Shown here in pieces: positions 17,655 to 26,542 of a stretch of 40,508 nucleotides of DNA. Every line of letters starts with the position of its first letter. Position 1 is the stretch's first letter. The stretch comes from Flavobacteriaceae bacterium (GTDB lineage Bacteria; Bacteroidota; Bacteroidia; Flavobacteriales; Flavobacteriaceae). Below the pieces are notes generated by a model. That model was not told the DNA's origin and did not search any database. It saw only the letters and a program-made list of their open reading frames with translations. The stretch spans positions 1 to 40,508 of the forward strand of contig PBNJ01000026.1 in assembly GCA_002723075.1 (NCBI GenBank). Direction: 5' to 3'. The position numbers and the translations under genes were made by a program.

Positions 17655-18487
17655 TGGTCAATTCAAACGGAAATCTTGTATCTTCTTACGACGCTGGTCT
17701 TTCTTTTTTCAATCGTGGCTTTTCCTATGGCGATGCGCTTTTTGAAACTCTAAAAGCAGTAGGCGATAAATTGTTATTTTGGGAGGATCATTACTTCCGA
17801 TTGATGGCCGGTATGCGTTTACTTCGCATGGAAATTCCCATGAAATTCACCCCGGAATACTTTGTTGACCAATGCATTAAGTTGATTCAAGCGCAAGAGG
17901 CTCACTCCCCAGCATGGCGTTTGCGCCTGACCGTTTTTCGAGATAGTGGGGGTTGGTATACCCCAAACCACAATCGAGTTGCCTTTGTCATTGGCTGTGA
18001 GCCACTCTCTCAAGACCGCTTTTTGGACGAAGTCACCAAGTATAGGGTTGATTTATACAAAGATCATTATGTGCAAGCAGGGATGCTGCCAAACCTCAAA
18101 ACAAATAATAAAATCCTAAATGTACTTGGGTCGATTTTTGCCAAGGAGAACGATTTAGATAATTGCATTTTGATCAACGACAACAAAGAGGTTGTAGAAG
18201 CACTTCAATCAAACTTATTTTTGCTTTTTGGGCAGGAGATTCACACCCCGCCATTGACCTCTGGCTGTTTGGATGGGATCATCCGAAAACAAATCATTCG
18301 GTTGGCAAAAAACCTCGATCTCACCCTCAAAGAAACAGCAATCAACCCTTTTGATTTACAAAAGGCAGATGAACTCTGGCTGTCCAATAGCATACAAGGC
18401 ATTCGTGCGGTAACCAATTATCGAAGAAAAACTTATCAATCACAACTCTACCCAAAAGCGGTCGCTCTCCTCAACCAGATGGCTTAG
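17654..18487 (+). CDS. Class IV aminotransferase, probable aminodeoxychorismate lyase
   Basis: A 277-residue PLP enzyme of fold type IV. The start is the ATG in the TGATG junction with the START-like gene. Family marks are FFNRGFSYGDALFETLK near the N-terminus, the PLP-binding Lys in NLKTNNKILN, the NDNKEVVEALQSNLFLLFG segment and the C-terminal ELWLSNSIQGIRAV. The layout resembles PabC (4-amino-4-deoxychorismate lyase of folate synthesis) more than the branched-chain aminotransferases, but D-amino-acid aminotransferase activity cannot be excluded. It converges with yqgE and overlaps it by four bases. Confidence 0.85.
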   Translation: MVNSNGNLVSSYDAGLSFFNRGFSYGDALFETLKAVGDKLLFWEDHYFRLMAGMRLLRMEIPMKFTPEYFVDQCIKLIQAQEAHSPAWRLRLTVFRDSGGWYTPNHNRVAFVIGCEPLSQDRFLDEVTKYRVDLYKDHYVQAGMLPNLKTNNKILNVLGSIFAKENDLDNCILINDNKEVVEALQSNLFLLFGQEIHTPPLTSGCLDGIIRKQIIRLAKNLDLTLKETAINPFDLQKADELWLSNSIQGIRAVTNYRRKTYQSQLYPKAVALLNQMA

Positions 18488-19059
18488 TTTAGGTGGGGAT
18501 GGCTTGGCGAATTGGCCCAAAGTATATAGTGCCCTCCGAGTCGAATCATTTTGGACTTCCAAAATGAGGCATCGTTTGATGTTGAGATGTTAGTTTTTTT
18601 GTCTCCATCATCTAATACAATCCAAGTTTTTTGTTTGATCTCATCTTTGAGCTGATCACAACTCCATCCGGAATAACCCAAAAAAAACTTGATTTCGTCA
18701 CTGCACAAATCACCCGAGTTAATCATGTCTGTTATGACATCAAAGTCACCACCCCAAGCCAGCTCTTTGGATATGGGTTTTGAATTGGGAATACATTCTC
18801 TTCGACTGTGAACATAGTAGAGACGGTCCTGATCGACTGGCCCTCCTTCAAAAACAGAAAAAGGTTGAGAAATTTCAGGAACAAAGGTGCGCAAGTCGTG
18901 CATCATGGGTTTGTTGAGGATAAACCCCACAGAACCCTCATCATTGTGGTCTGCTAATAAAATAACAGTACGAGTGAACGAAAAGTCTCCAATAATAGAG
19001 GGGTCAGCAACAAGCAACTTTCCGTTTGACAAATTTGTATTCACTACAACAATGTACAA
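18484..19059 (-). CDS. yqgE: YqgE/AlgH family protein
   Basis: A protein of up to 191 residues with the family pattern GKLLVADPSIIGDFSFTRTVILLADH, GSVGFILNKP, FEGGPV and FLGYSGWSCDQL. YqgE/AlgH proteins are widespread and of uncertain function. The longest frame begins with TTG at 19059, four bases after the fmt stop; a GTG at 19044 (starting VNTNLSNGKLL) is an equally reasonable start. It is the last gene of the AAA ATPase-recQ-fmt-yqgE group. Confidence 0.9.
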   Translation of the reverse strand: MYIVVVNTNLSNGKLLVADPSIIGDFSFTRTVILLADHNDEGSVGFILNKPMMHDLRTFVPEISQPFSVFEGGPVDQDRLYYVHSRRECIPNSKPISKELAWGGDFDVITDMINSGDLCSDEIKFFLGYSGWSCDQLKDEIKQKTWIVLDDGDKKTNISTSNDASFWKSKMIRLGGHYILWANSPSHPHLN

Positions 19060-19063
19060 CTTT

Positions 19064-20017
19064 TTAGGGATTTTCGAAAAATGCCTGTGTATCTATGGAA
19101 TAGCCGTTGAGTAATTCTTTATCGCTCGTTGGTTTCTTATTGGGAAGTTGGAGCCGTTTTACGTGGACAATTCCATTGGGTACTGCGACCATGATTTGTT
19201 GATTTTCAATGAATATCTGTCCATCTTCAAGGGGTTGTTTTCTTTCTATAAAATCCACCTCATGGATTTTACAGTACAAAAGTTGGCCATTGTTGGAAAG
19301 CATCGTCCAAGCGCAGGGAAAAGGTTGAAGCCCTCTAACTTTACGTTCAATACCCTGCCCCCTCTGATTCCATTCCAGCTGGGTGTTTTCACGTGTTAGT
19401 TTTGGAGCCAAAGATTCGGGTTCGTTTTCTGGTTGTGGAATGCTTTTTACTTGATTTGACGCAATCAAATTTAGAGTTTCTATTGCAAGCTCTGCACCCA
19501 GCTTTTCAAGTCGATTGCTAAGCTGCCCTGTGTTTTCTTCTAAATGAATAGCCAATGACTTTTGTGCAATGATTTCACCTGTATCGATTTGTTCATTGAT
19601 AAAAAATGTGGTGACCCCTGTTTCGTTTTCTCCATTGATAATCGCCCAATGAATCGGGGCTGCACCACGATACTTGGGCAATAGGGAAGCATGAATATTA
19701 AAAGTCCCTTTTGTTGGTAATGACCAAACTTCTTTGGGTAGCATTCGAAATGCTACGACCACTATCACATCTGGAGCAAGCACACGGAGTTGAGAGATCA
19801 AAGCCGGGTCTTTCAAATTTGGGGGTTGTAAAACCTGCAAACCGTGTTCTTGGCTAAAAACTTTGATCGGAGAGGGGGTCAACTTCTTTCCTCTACCTGA
19901 CTTACGATCAGGTGCAGTGACCACAGCGACCACTTTATGCTTGCTATCGAGAATCTTTTGCAATGGCGAAATGGCAAAAGACGGGGTTCCCATATAAATG
20001 ATTCGTAGTGGCTTCAT
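19064..20017 (-). CDS. fmt: Methionyl-tRNA formyltransferase
   Basis: A 317-residue enzyme that formylates initiator Met-tRNA using 10-formyl-THF. The N-terminal transformylase domain has YMGTPSFA and NIHASLLPKYRGAAP (107-121), with catalytic Asn107 and His109, and the DTG motif near residue 145. The C-terminal OB-like domain (about 208-310) has VRGLQPFPCAW. The ATG overlaps the recQ stop as ATGA, so translation is coupled. Confidence 0.97.
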   Translation of the reverse strand: MKPLRIIYMGTPSFAISPLQKILDSKHKVVAVVTAPDRKSGRGKKLTPSPIKVFSQEHGLQVLQPPNLKDPALISQLRVLAPDVIVVVAFRMLPKEVWSLPTKGTFNIHASLLPKYRGAAPIHWAIINGENETGVTTFFINEQIDTGEIIAQKSLAIHLEENTGQLSNRLEKLGAELAIETLNLIASNQVKSIPQPENEPESLAPKLTRENTQLEWNQRGQGIERKVRGLQPFPCAWTMLSNNGQLLYCKIHEVDFIERKQPLEDGQIFIENQQIMVAVPNGIVHVKRLQLPNKKPTSDKELLNGYSIDTQAFFENP

Positions 20018-21888
20018 TCGATGACATGAAATAGCTGATCTTTTTGTAAGATCCGTTCCTCGTTGAGCATCTCCATTAAGGATGCAATGATAGTTTTTTC
20101 TTCAATGACAAGCAATTTTGATAGGTTTTCTAAAGAAGCAGGTTGTTTTTTTAAAATCGTTATAATAGACGATTGTAATCGTGCTGGGTTTGGTGCGGAC
20201 TGGCAAGTGCTGCAATGCCCACATACGGTTTTGGTTGTTTCTCCAAAATAGTCAAGAAGAAGGGCTTGATTACACTGTTTTTCGTTTTCGACATAGTCCT
20301 GAACTGCTTTGAGCTGTACTTTTCTGGTTTCCAAACTCTGGTTGAGATGTTTTATCGCTCGCGTTAGGATGTACTCGTCTTCGCGCGGTTCGAGGAAAAA
20401 CAAGCGGGTATCACAATTCCATGAGGAAATGGCAGCATATCCTTTTTTCTCCAAGGCTGCAAAATGAACTTTGAGTTGATCTGTCCCAACCCCTGTTCGC
20501 TTACTCAATTGGTACCCGTCGATAGCTTGAGGTGTCTCAGTGATATTTGGATAGAGTCGAACCAGAATATTGAGAATCGTGGAAAGGGATGATTTTTTTC
20601 GAATCAAATTGTTGAGTTCTTTTCCCTTGTAGAGTACTTGCAATCGAAATCTTTCCACCACTAGATTCGACCAGCGAATACACCCAATTTGATCAAAAAT
20701 CCGAAAGACCTCATAGGTTTTTTTGGAAGGAAAATTGTAGGTATTGACAAAGTTCTCAAAGGACATATCAAGTGGCTCTAGTGGGAGTTCGCCGTAAGCA
20801 ATTTGGAAATAAGCACACAATTTGGTATAAACTTGACGCACGAGATCTGCTTGAGGGATGGTAGCCAAAAACTGATTGTTTACAACTTGTATATCTCGGG
20901 TGCTTGTAACAATAGTCGCTTTGGCGGGCTTTTCGTCTCGCCCTGCTCGTCCAGCTTCCTGATAGTAGCTTTCTATACTTTCGGGAAGTGCCGCATGAAT
21001 CACTTGCCGGACATTGGCCTGATCAATCCCCATTCCAAAGGCAGAAGTTGCCACCATTATGGGTTCTCTTCCGCTTTGCCAGTCGTCGATAAGCTCTGAT
21101 TTTTTGGAACTCCCTCCGTGAAAATACCGCGCATGGATTCCTTCCATTCGAAGTTGCTCCACAAGAGTTTCGCAGTGCTGTCGAGTACGGAGATACAAGA
21201 TGGTGTTCCCCGAACTGTTTTTGAGTATCGACCGTATTGTACTGAGTTTGTTTTCGGTATGAATGACTTGATAGGACAGATTTGGACGAAAAAAAGAAGT
21301 TTGTATGAGTTGAGTATCCTCAAGTTCGAGAGATGCGATGATATCCTTTTTTACCCTTTGGGTTGCAGTGGCAGTGAGTGCCATCACAGGGGGCTTATTG
21401 ATGATGCTGTGAAATTGAGCAATTTGCCGATAGGCAGGCCGAAAGTCATGTCCCCAATGAGAAATGCAATGAGCTTCGTCAATCGCCAACAGAGAGATGG
21501 GCAAGGTTTTTAAGCGCTCGCATACAATCGGATTACGAAGACGTTCGGGAGATAGATATAAAAGTTTAATGTTTCCAAACGCACATTGATCTAATGCTTC
21601 AACCAAGTCATTTTCACGCATTGATCCGTGGATCGACAGGGCACGTATGTTTTTACTTTTCAAAGCGGAAACTTGGTCAATCATCAAAGCCACCAAGGGG
21701 CTCACCACAACACAGATGCCGTCTTGCAGCAATGCAGTCAGTTGAAAGCACAATGACTTCCCGCCACCTGTTGGGAGGATTATGAGCGTATTTTTTCCGG
21801 AAAGAGATGCGTCAATGGCTTCTTTTTGACCCGGTCTAAAGTCGGACCAACCCCAATATTTTTGTAACAGTTCCCGTGCGCTGTTCAT
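20014..21888 (-). CDS. recQ: ATP-dependent DNA helicase RecQ
   Basis: A 624-residue superfamily 2 helicase. It has Walker A LPTGGGKS (38-45), DEAH (137-140) with the aromatic-rich loop that follows (CISHWGHDFRPAYR), motif V TSAFGMGIDQ, and motif VI YYQEAGRAGRD. The RQC part has a zinc-binding Cys set around residues 545-570 (CNQALLLDYF, CGHCSTC). It is shorter than RecQ proteins that carry an HRDC domain and probably lacks one. It overlaps fmt and the AAA ATPase gene as ATGA at both ends. Confidence 0.96.
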   Translation of the reverse strand: MNSARELLQKYWGWSDFRPGQKEAIDASLSGKNTLIILPTGGGKSLCFQLTALLQDGICVVVSPLVALMIDQVSALKSKNIRALSIHGSMRENDLVEALDQCAFGNIKLLYLSPERLRNPIVCERLKTLPISLLAIDEAHCISHWGHDFRPAYRQIAQFHSIINKPPVMALTATATQRVKKDIIASLELEDTQLIQTSFFRPNLSYQVIHTENKLSTIRSILKNSSGNTILYLRTRQHCETLVEQLRMEGIHARYFHGGSSKKSELIDDWQSGREPIMVATSAFGMGIDQANVRQVIHAALPESIESYYQEAGRAGRDEKPAKATIVTSTRDIQVVNNQFLATIPQADLVRQVYTKLCAYFQIAYGELPLEPLDMSFENFVNTYNFPSKKTYEVFRIFDQIGCIRWSNLVVERFRLQVLYKGKELNNLIRKKSSLSTILNILVRLYPNITETPQAIDGYQLSKRTGVGTDQLKVHFAALEKKGYAAISSWNCDTRLFFLEPREDEYILTRAIKHLNQSLETRKVQLKAVQDYVENEKQCNQALLLDYFGETTKTVCGHCSTCQSAPNPARLQSSIITILKKQPASLENLSKLLVIEEKTIIASLMEMLNEERILQKDQLFHVIE

Positions 21889-22415
21889 AGTTGATCATTT
21901 AAAAAACATACACGTTTTTGCACCGAAAACTTGGGGACAACAATTGGTGGCATACCATAGGCGGTATAGGTCTTGATAAGTTCGTTGTGGATCGCTTCAG
22001 TTTCATCAAAATTTTCAATCCGCTCATGGTCATTAGCAAAAATTTCTTGCCATGGCGGAAGGATAAAAACCTTGTCATAGATGTGGGATTGACCGATTTT
22101 GATAAAGTGTTTAGGAACTTCAACCTGAATCCCGTCTAGATAGGCAATTGCATCGTGAATTCCCCTATCATACAGATGGATTTTAGAGGCTGTAGCTGCG
22201 TGGAAGTCAGCAACCCGACCCTTGATGATTTCCTCACTCAAAGCTAGGGGTTCGTCTTGAAAAGGAGAATCGACACCTCTATCTTTGGCATCTAAAAACA
22301 ATACCCGAAATATTTCTTCAAAACAAGTGATGTGCTCGTTTTGCAAAGCTTTCAAAAGAGTGGTTTTTCCACTTCCTGGAGATCCAGTCAGCACATATCG
22401 TTTGTGTTGCGTCAT
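21885..22415 (-). CDS. AAA ATPase of the AAA_28/NadR-like type
   Basis: A 176-residue P-loop protein starting MTQHKRYVLTGSPGSGKTTLL, with Walker A GSPGSGKTT. Other segments are YDRGIHDAIAYL and the C-terminal IVVPKFSVQKRVCFL. The size and RGIHDAIAY pattern match the AAA_28 ATPase family related to the NadR kinase domain. The substrate is unknown. The ATG at 22415 is preferred because the longer frame would run across the promoter of the divergent DUF493 gene. It heads the recQ-fmt-yqgE operon. Confidence 0.8.
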   Translation of the reverse strand: MTQHKRYVLTGSPGSGKTTLLKALQNEHITCFEEIFRVLFLDAKDRGVDSPFQDEPLALSEEIIKGRVADFHAATASKIHLYDRGIHDAIAYLDGIQVEVPKHFIKIGQSHIYDKVFILPPWQEIFANDHERIENFDETEAIHNELIKTYTAYGMPPIVVPKFSVQKRVCFLNDQL

Positions 22416-22465
22416 ACAGGATACCAATTTACAATTTTTGCGCTTTACTTCTTGTTTAAAATCGA

Positions 22466-22473
22466 TATCTTTG
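22466..22473 (+). promoter_or_regulatory. -7 promoter box of the DUF493 gene
   Basis: TATCTTTG is an exact TAnnTTTG box only five bases before the ATG at 22479, so the transcript is expected to be leaderless or nearly so. Confidence 0.55.
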
Positions 22474-22478
22474 CCCAA

Positions 22479-22769
22479 ATGGGCGAGACAAATAAAACCA
22501 CCTTATTTTACAATCGACTTCGTGATCAACTGGAAGAATCTGCTGATTGGCCTTCGAACTATCTGTTTAAGTTTATTTTGCCCTCCGATGAAGATAAAAA
22601 AGCGACTGTCCGGTCCGTATTCGCGAATCACTCCGTTCAAATTACTGAACGAAATTCGTCCAAAAACACTTATGTAAGTATTTCGATTGAAGGGGTTTTT
22701 TCATCACCTGATCAAATCATATCGAAATATAAAGCGGTTGCACAGATAGAGGGCGTTATACAGTTGTAG
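22479..22769 (+). CDS. DUF493 family protein
   Basis: A 96-residue protein starting MGETNKTTLFYNRLRDQLEE. It has the YLFKFILPS and TYVSISIEGVFSSPDQIISKYKAVAQIEGV segments of the DUF493 (YbeD-like) alpha/beta family, thought to be a small ligand-binding or regulatory fold; function is unknown. The start was chosen because upstream sequence belongs to the divergent ATPase gene and its promoter. DUF4290 and murA follow on the same strand. Confidence 0.85.
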   Translation: MGETNKTTLFYNRLRDQLEESADWPSNYLFKFILPSDEDKKATVRSVFANHSVQITERNSSKNTYVSISIEGVFSSPDQIISKYKAVAQIEGVIQL

Positions 22770-22808
22770 TAATTTTCGTATTTTTACAATATCATTTAAA
22801 CATCAACA

Positions 22809-23456
22809 TTGGAAGACACACTTCAGTACAATACCCAACGCAGTCCGTTACGAATTCCAGAATATGGCCGTCACATTCAAAAGATGGTGGATCAAGCGAT
22901 GGAAGAACCCAAAAAAGAACAGCGAAATAAAATGGCGCATGCCATTATTGGTGTGATGGGAAATTTAAATCCACATCTTAGAGATGTTCCTGATTTTCAA
23001 CACAAGCTATGGGATCAATTGTTTATTATGTCTGATTTTTCTTTGGATGTAGACTCGCCTTATCCCATTCCAGAAAAAGAAGTTCTTACCGCTCGTCCAG
23101 ACCCGTTGAGCTACCCACAAAATTTCCCAAAATACCGTTTTTATGGCAACAATATTAAACGAATGATCGAGGCTGCACTTACCTTTTCCGACGGAGAGCA
23201 GAAAGATGCACTGGTCTTTGTGATTGCCAACCACATGAAAAAGTGCTTTTTAAACTGGAATAAAGACACAGTTGAGGACGCGGTAATTTTTGAGCATTTA
23301 TTTGAGATTTCAAATGGAAAAATCAATTTGAAAAATTCAGATGAAATGTTGTCCAAATCTGAAGACCTGATTCGATTGAGCAACAAACGATTTGGTCGTC
23401 AAAAAGCTCACCAGTCCAATAAAAACAAAAAATACAGACAAAAGCGTCGTAAATAA
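22809..23456 (+). CDS. DUF4290 family protein
   Basis: A 215-residue protein beginning at TTG (no closer ATG aligns with the family N-terminus). It has YNTQRSPLRIPEYGRHIQKMVDQA, MAHAIIGVMGNLNPHLRDVPDFQHKLWDQLFIMSDF and a very basic Lys/Arg-rich tail. DUF4290 is a Bacteroidota-specific family of unknown function, consistently next to murA. The basic tail suggests nucleic acid or membrane contact, which is inference. It ends one base before the murA ATG. Confidence 0.88.
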   Translation: MEDTLQYNTQRSPLRIPEYGRHIQKMVDQAMEEPKKEQRNKMAHAIIGVMGNLNPHLRDVPDFQHKLWDQLFIMSDFSLDVDSPYPIPEKEVLTARPDPLSYPQNFPKYRFYGNNIKRMIEAALTFSDGEQKDALVFVIANHMKKCFLNWNKDTVEDAVIFEHLFEISNGKINLKNSDEMLSKSEDLIRLSNKRFGRQKAHQSNKNKKYRQKRRK

Positions 23457-23457
23457 A

Positions 23458-24765
23458 ATGGGAACATTTGTTGTCAAGGGCGGAAGGCCATTGTCTGGCA
23501 CGATTGAGCCCCAAGGGGCAAAAAATGAGGCACTCCAGATTTTATGTGCCGTACTTCTCACAGCAGAGCCCGTCGAAATTTCCAACGTTCCCGATATTGT
23601 CGATATCAATAAATTACTCGATATTCTAAAATCACTTGGTGTTCGCGTCCAAAAAAAAGGAAACAATCGCTATCTATTTCAGGCCGATGAAGTGAACTTG
23701 GAGTACCTCAAATCTGATGCTTTTAAGACTGACGGCAGAAAAATCAGAGGGTCGATTATGTTGGTTGGCCCACTGCTTACCCGGTTCGGTAAAGGATACA
23801 TCCCAAGACCTGGGGGAGATAAGATTGGCAGAAGACGAGTCGACACGCATTTTGAAGGACTTATGAAGTTGGGCGCCGATTTTACCTATGATCGCGAAAA
23901 TCAATTTTACAGCGTGGAGACCCAACGGCTCCAAGGTGCCTATCTACTGCTGGATGAGGCATCCGTGACAGGCACAGCCAATTTGGTGATGGCAGCCGTG
24001 CTCGCCAAAGGCACAACAACGATCTATAACGCTGCATGCGAACCCTATTTACAGCAGCTCTGCAGTATGCTCAATCGAATGGGTGCCAATATCTCTGGTA
24101 TTGGATCAAACCGATTGACCATAGAAGGGGTTGAGCGACTTTCTGGTACAAGTCATCGTATTCTTCCTGATATGGTCGAAATTGGGAGTTGGATTGGTTT
24201 GGCGGCACTTACGAGAAGCAAACTCAAGATCAAGAATGTTTCATGGGATGATTTGGGCCAAATCCCAAATGTGTTTCGAAAGTTGGGTATACAAGTGGAA
24301 AGACAAAAAGACGATATCTATATCCCTGCTCATTCCGATGGCTACGAAGTTCAAAGTTTTATCGACGGTTCTATTATGACAATCTCTGATGCGCCATGGC
24401 CGGGATTTACCCCTGACCTTTTGAGCATCATTTTGGTGGTTGCAACACAAGCAAGGGGAAGTGTCCTTGTCCATCAAAAAATGTTTGAAAGTCGTTTGTT
24501 CTTTGTGGATAAACTCATCGATATGGGAGCTAAAATCATACTTTGTGACCCGCACCGAGCGACTGTAATCGGTCATGATTTTACATCCTCTCTGAAAGGG
24601 ACCACAATGACTTCACCAGATATACGTGCTGGAATTTCCTTGTTGATTGCTGCTCTATCGGCAAAAGGGACGAGTACCATCCATAATATCGAACAAATCG
24701 ATCGTGGTTATGAACGTATCGTTGAAAGATTACAAGCTATTGGTGCAGATATCAAGCGAGTGTAA
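23458..24765 (+). CDS. murA: UDP-N-acetylglucosamine 1-carboxyvinyltransferase
   Basis: A 435-residue EPSP-synthase-fold enzyme for the first committed step of peptidoglycan synthesis. It starts MGTFVVKGGRPLSGTIEPQGAKN, where Lys22 and Asn23 match the substrate-binding pair. The active-site loop reads RPGGDKIGRRRVDTHF: the usual catalytic Cys is Asp121. Cys-to-Asp MurA variants are known to be active and insensitive to fosfomycin. The ATG two bases after the DUF4290 stop is used. It converges with the photolyase operon 15 bases downstream; no hairpin terminator is visible there. Confidence 0.97.
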   Translation: MGTFVVKGGRPLSGTIEPQGAKNEALQILCAVLLTAEPVEISNVPDIVDINKLLDILKSLGVRVQKKGNNRYLFQADEVNLEYLKSDAFKTDGRKIRGSIMLVGPLLTRFGKGYIPRPGGDKIGRRRVDTHFEGLMKLGADFTYDRENQFYSVETQRLQGAYLLLDEASVTGTANLVMAAVLAKGTTTIYNAACEPYLQQLCSMLNRMGANISGIGSNRLTIEGVERLSGTSHRILPDMVEIGSWIGLAALTRSKLKIKNVSWDDLGQIPNVFRKLGIQVERQKDDIYIPAHSDGYEVQSFIDGSIMTISDAPWPGFTPDLLSIILVVATQARGSVLVHQKMFESRLFFVDKLIDMGAKIILCDPHRATVIGHDFTSSLKGTTMTSPDIRAGISLLIAALSAKGTSTIHNIEQIDRGYERIVERLQAIGADIKRV

Positions 24766-24780
24766 AATCCCATAGTATCT

Positions 24781-25062
24781 TTATCGTTTCGAAACCTTAT
24801 TGTTGCTAATTCCTCGCTGGCGGCTGCATTTAAATCGTTTGACATCATCACCTCTTTGCTTGCTGTGCTTCGTCTTTCTTCCCTTTACACGGGATCGCCA
24901 AAGACGAAAACTAGCCGGTTTGAGGTTGTTTCGCATGATCGTAATGACTTCTTGCTCTTTAATTCCAAACTGAAATAAAATGGCATCGAATGGGGTGCGA
25001 TCTTCCCACGCCATTTCGATAATACGGTCGAGTTGTTCAATATTAAATTGCTTGTCTTTCAT
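24781..25062 (-). CDS. TIGR03643/DUF2805 family protein, last gene of the photolyase operon
   Basis: A 93-residue basic protein. The motif WEDRTPFDAILFQFGI, then EVITIMRNNLKPASFRLWRSRVKGRKTKH, is the signature of the TIGR03643 (DUF2805) family, which is regularly found beside photolyase and cryptochrome genes. The first half looks like a helix-turn-helix; the tail is rich in Lys and Arg. Function is unknown; a DNA-binding accessory role is inference. The ATG follows the preceding stop by one base (TAGcATG), so it belongs to the operon. Confidence 0.88.
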   Translation of the reverse strand: MKDKQFNIEQLDRIIEMAWEDRTPFDAILFQFGIKEQEVITIMRNNLKPASFRLWRSRVKGRKTKHSKQRGDDVKRFKCSRQRGISNNKVSKR

Positions 25063-25063
25063 G

Positions 25064-26542
25064 CTAGTCAAAGTTATTCCTGTCTGCCAAGGTATGCTTG
25101 GACAATATTCGTCGCGATTCCTCACGTACGCTGGCCTTTTTTTTCATCCCCCACAACTTGGTGGAGGCATGTTTTGCAGCGCTTTGTAGCTCAACAATGG
25201 GTCTTGGGTAATCTTTTCCCAAAGAAAAGCCATAGAGTTCTTCCTCAATTGGGGTGATTTTCCACGGTTCGTGTTGCAAGTGCAATGGCAATTTTTCGAG
25301 TTCAGGTACCCATTTGCTAATAAATACGCCCTCCGTATCGTGGGTGATGCTATTTTTGACGGGGTTGTAGACACGCAACATATTGATTCCAGTTTCCCCT
25401 GCTTGCATTTGGAATTGGGGATAATGAATTCCGGGCTCAAAATCCAAAAATTGTTTTGCCAGATGCTTGACGCCAAGTTGCCAGGGTTGCCATAAATGAT
25501 GCGTAAAAAAGGAAACCAGCATAGCACGCATTCGAAAGTTAATATAGCCGGTTTGAATCAAGCAACGCATTGACGCGTCTATCAATGGAAAGCCAGTCTG
25601 TCCGGTTTTCCAAGCTTGTATATAAGTTTCGTTGGGGGATTTTTCCAATGCGGCATATCCTTTATTGATGCTTTCAAATTCCATTCGGTCTTCCATTTCG
25701 AATTTTTGAATAAAATGGGCTTGCCAACGCAACCGCGAGGTAAACGCATGTAGTTGAAATCTTGAGGCACCATTGCGCTTGGCTTGCTCAGCGGTTTGCC
25801 ATACATAGCGAACCGAAAGGTTGCCCCAAGAGATGTATGGCGACAAGCGACTGCATCCTTTGCGAGACAATTCAGGTTTAGATATCGATTTCTGATAGGA
25901 CTTGTGACGGATATTCATAAAGCTGTTTAAGTAGGCGAGCCCTTGTTTTGTCCCTCCTTTTTGTCGAATCTGACCAGTTGATATATCTCTCCACTCAAAA
26001 GAATCGATCCCAATCGAGTAAATCTCGAGATTGGGAATAAATGAATGCTTTTCGGCTTCCCATGGTTGTATGGGATCAGACATAAATTGAGACCATTTTT
26101 TACGCCAATTTTTTCGATTTGAAAGCCCGCGGAAAACGCCTTGATTTGTAAACTCATTCCATTTAATCCCTTCAGATCGACAATACCGATCAACCAACTG
26201 ATCCCTCTCGTAGGTACAATTAAGCCCAGTTTCCTGATGGCTATATATGGATTTGACAGTGTAGTTCTTTTGGATTTCTGTAAAGAGGGTCAGGATTTCT
26301 GTACTACAAATGAGAATTTTGGTGTCGTATTGCGAGAAGAATAGATTTAGTTCTTCAATACTCTCGGCAACAAATTGCCAATGCCGATTGTCATAATGAT
26401 CGTTTTTGAGTAGTATGGGCTCAAAATTATACACCATAAGTGTAGGGGAAGGGTCTAGCACGGCGGCCTGTAGTGCAGGGTTGTCCATGACGCGGAGGTC
26501 TCTTTTAAACCAAAATATGGAAAGGTCTGTTTTAGTAGGCAT
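25064..26542 (-). CDS. Divergent cryptochrome/photolyase family flavoprotein
   Basis: A 492-residue protein. The N-terminal alpha/beta antenna-type domain starts [18 protein letters not shown], and the helical FAD domain (about 210-490) has [22 protein letters not shown] and a region near 336-401. By eye it is neither class I CPD photolyase nor CRY-DASH nor the Fe-S group. Aligned with E. coli photolyase, Glu274 is Arg270, Asn341 is Phe336, Asn378 (opposite flavin N5) is His373 and Trp382 (first of the electron-transfer triad) is Phe377; Trp277 is kept as Trp273. Canonical CPD repair chemistry is therefore doubtful; a photoreceptor or other repair role is possible. The ATG at 26542 overlaps the previous gene by 11 bases. 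Confidence 0.88.
   Translation of the reverse strand: MPTKTDLSIFWFKRDLRVMDNPALQAAVLDPSPTLMVYNFEPILLKNDHYDNRHWQFVAESIEELNLFFSQYDTKILICSTEILTLFTEIQKNYTVKSIYSHQETGLNCTYERDQLVDRYCRSEGIKWNEFTNQGVFRGLSNRKNWRKKWSQFMSDPIQPWEAEKHSFIPNLEIYSIGIDSFEWRDISTGQIRQKGGTKQGLAYLNSFMNIRHKSYQKSISKPELSRKGCSRLSPYISWGNLSVRYVWQTAEQAKRNGASRFQLHAFTSRLRWQAHFIQKFEMEDRMEFESINKGYAALEKSPNETYIQAWKTGQTGFPLIDASMRCLIQTGYINFRMRAMLVSFFTHHLWQPWQLGVKHLAKQFLDFEPGIHYPQFQMQAGETGINMLRVYNPVKNSITHDTEGVFISKWVPELEKLPLHLQHEPWKITPIEEELYGFSLGKDYPRPIVELQSAAKHASTKLWGMKKKASVREESRRILSKHTLADRNNFD

Noticed and set aside
22448-22462. TTGTTTAAAA resembling half of the MerR operator
   Set aside because: Only one arm is present; no matching inverted arm at 14-17 bases and no promoter relation like the two good sites.
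22332-22478. Extended N-terminus of the DUF493 protein
   Set aside because: The extra residues are read from the opposite strand of the AAA ATPase gene and pass through the promoter; the family begins at the ATG at 22479.
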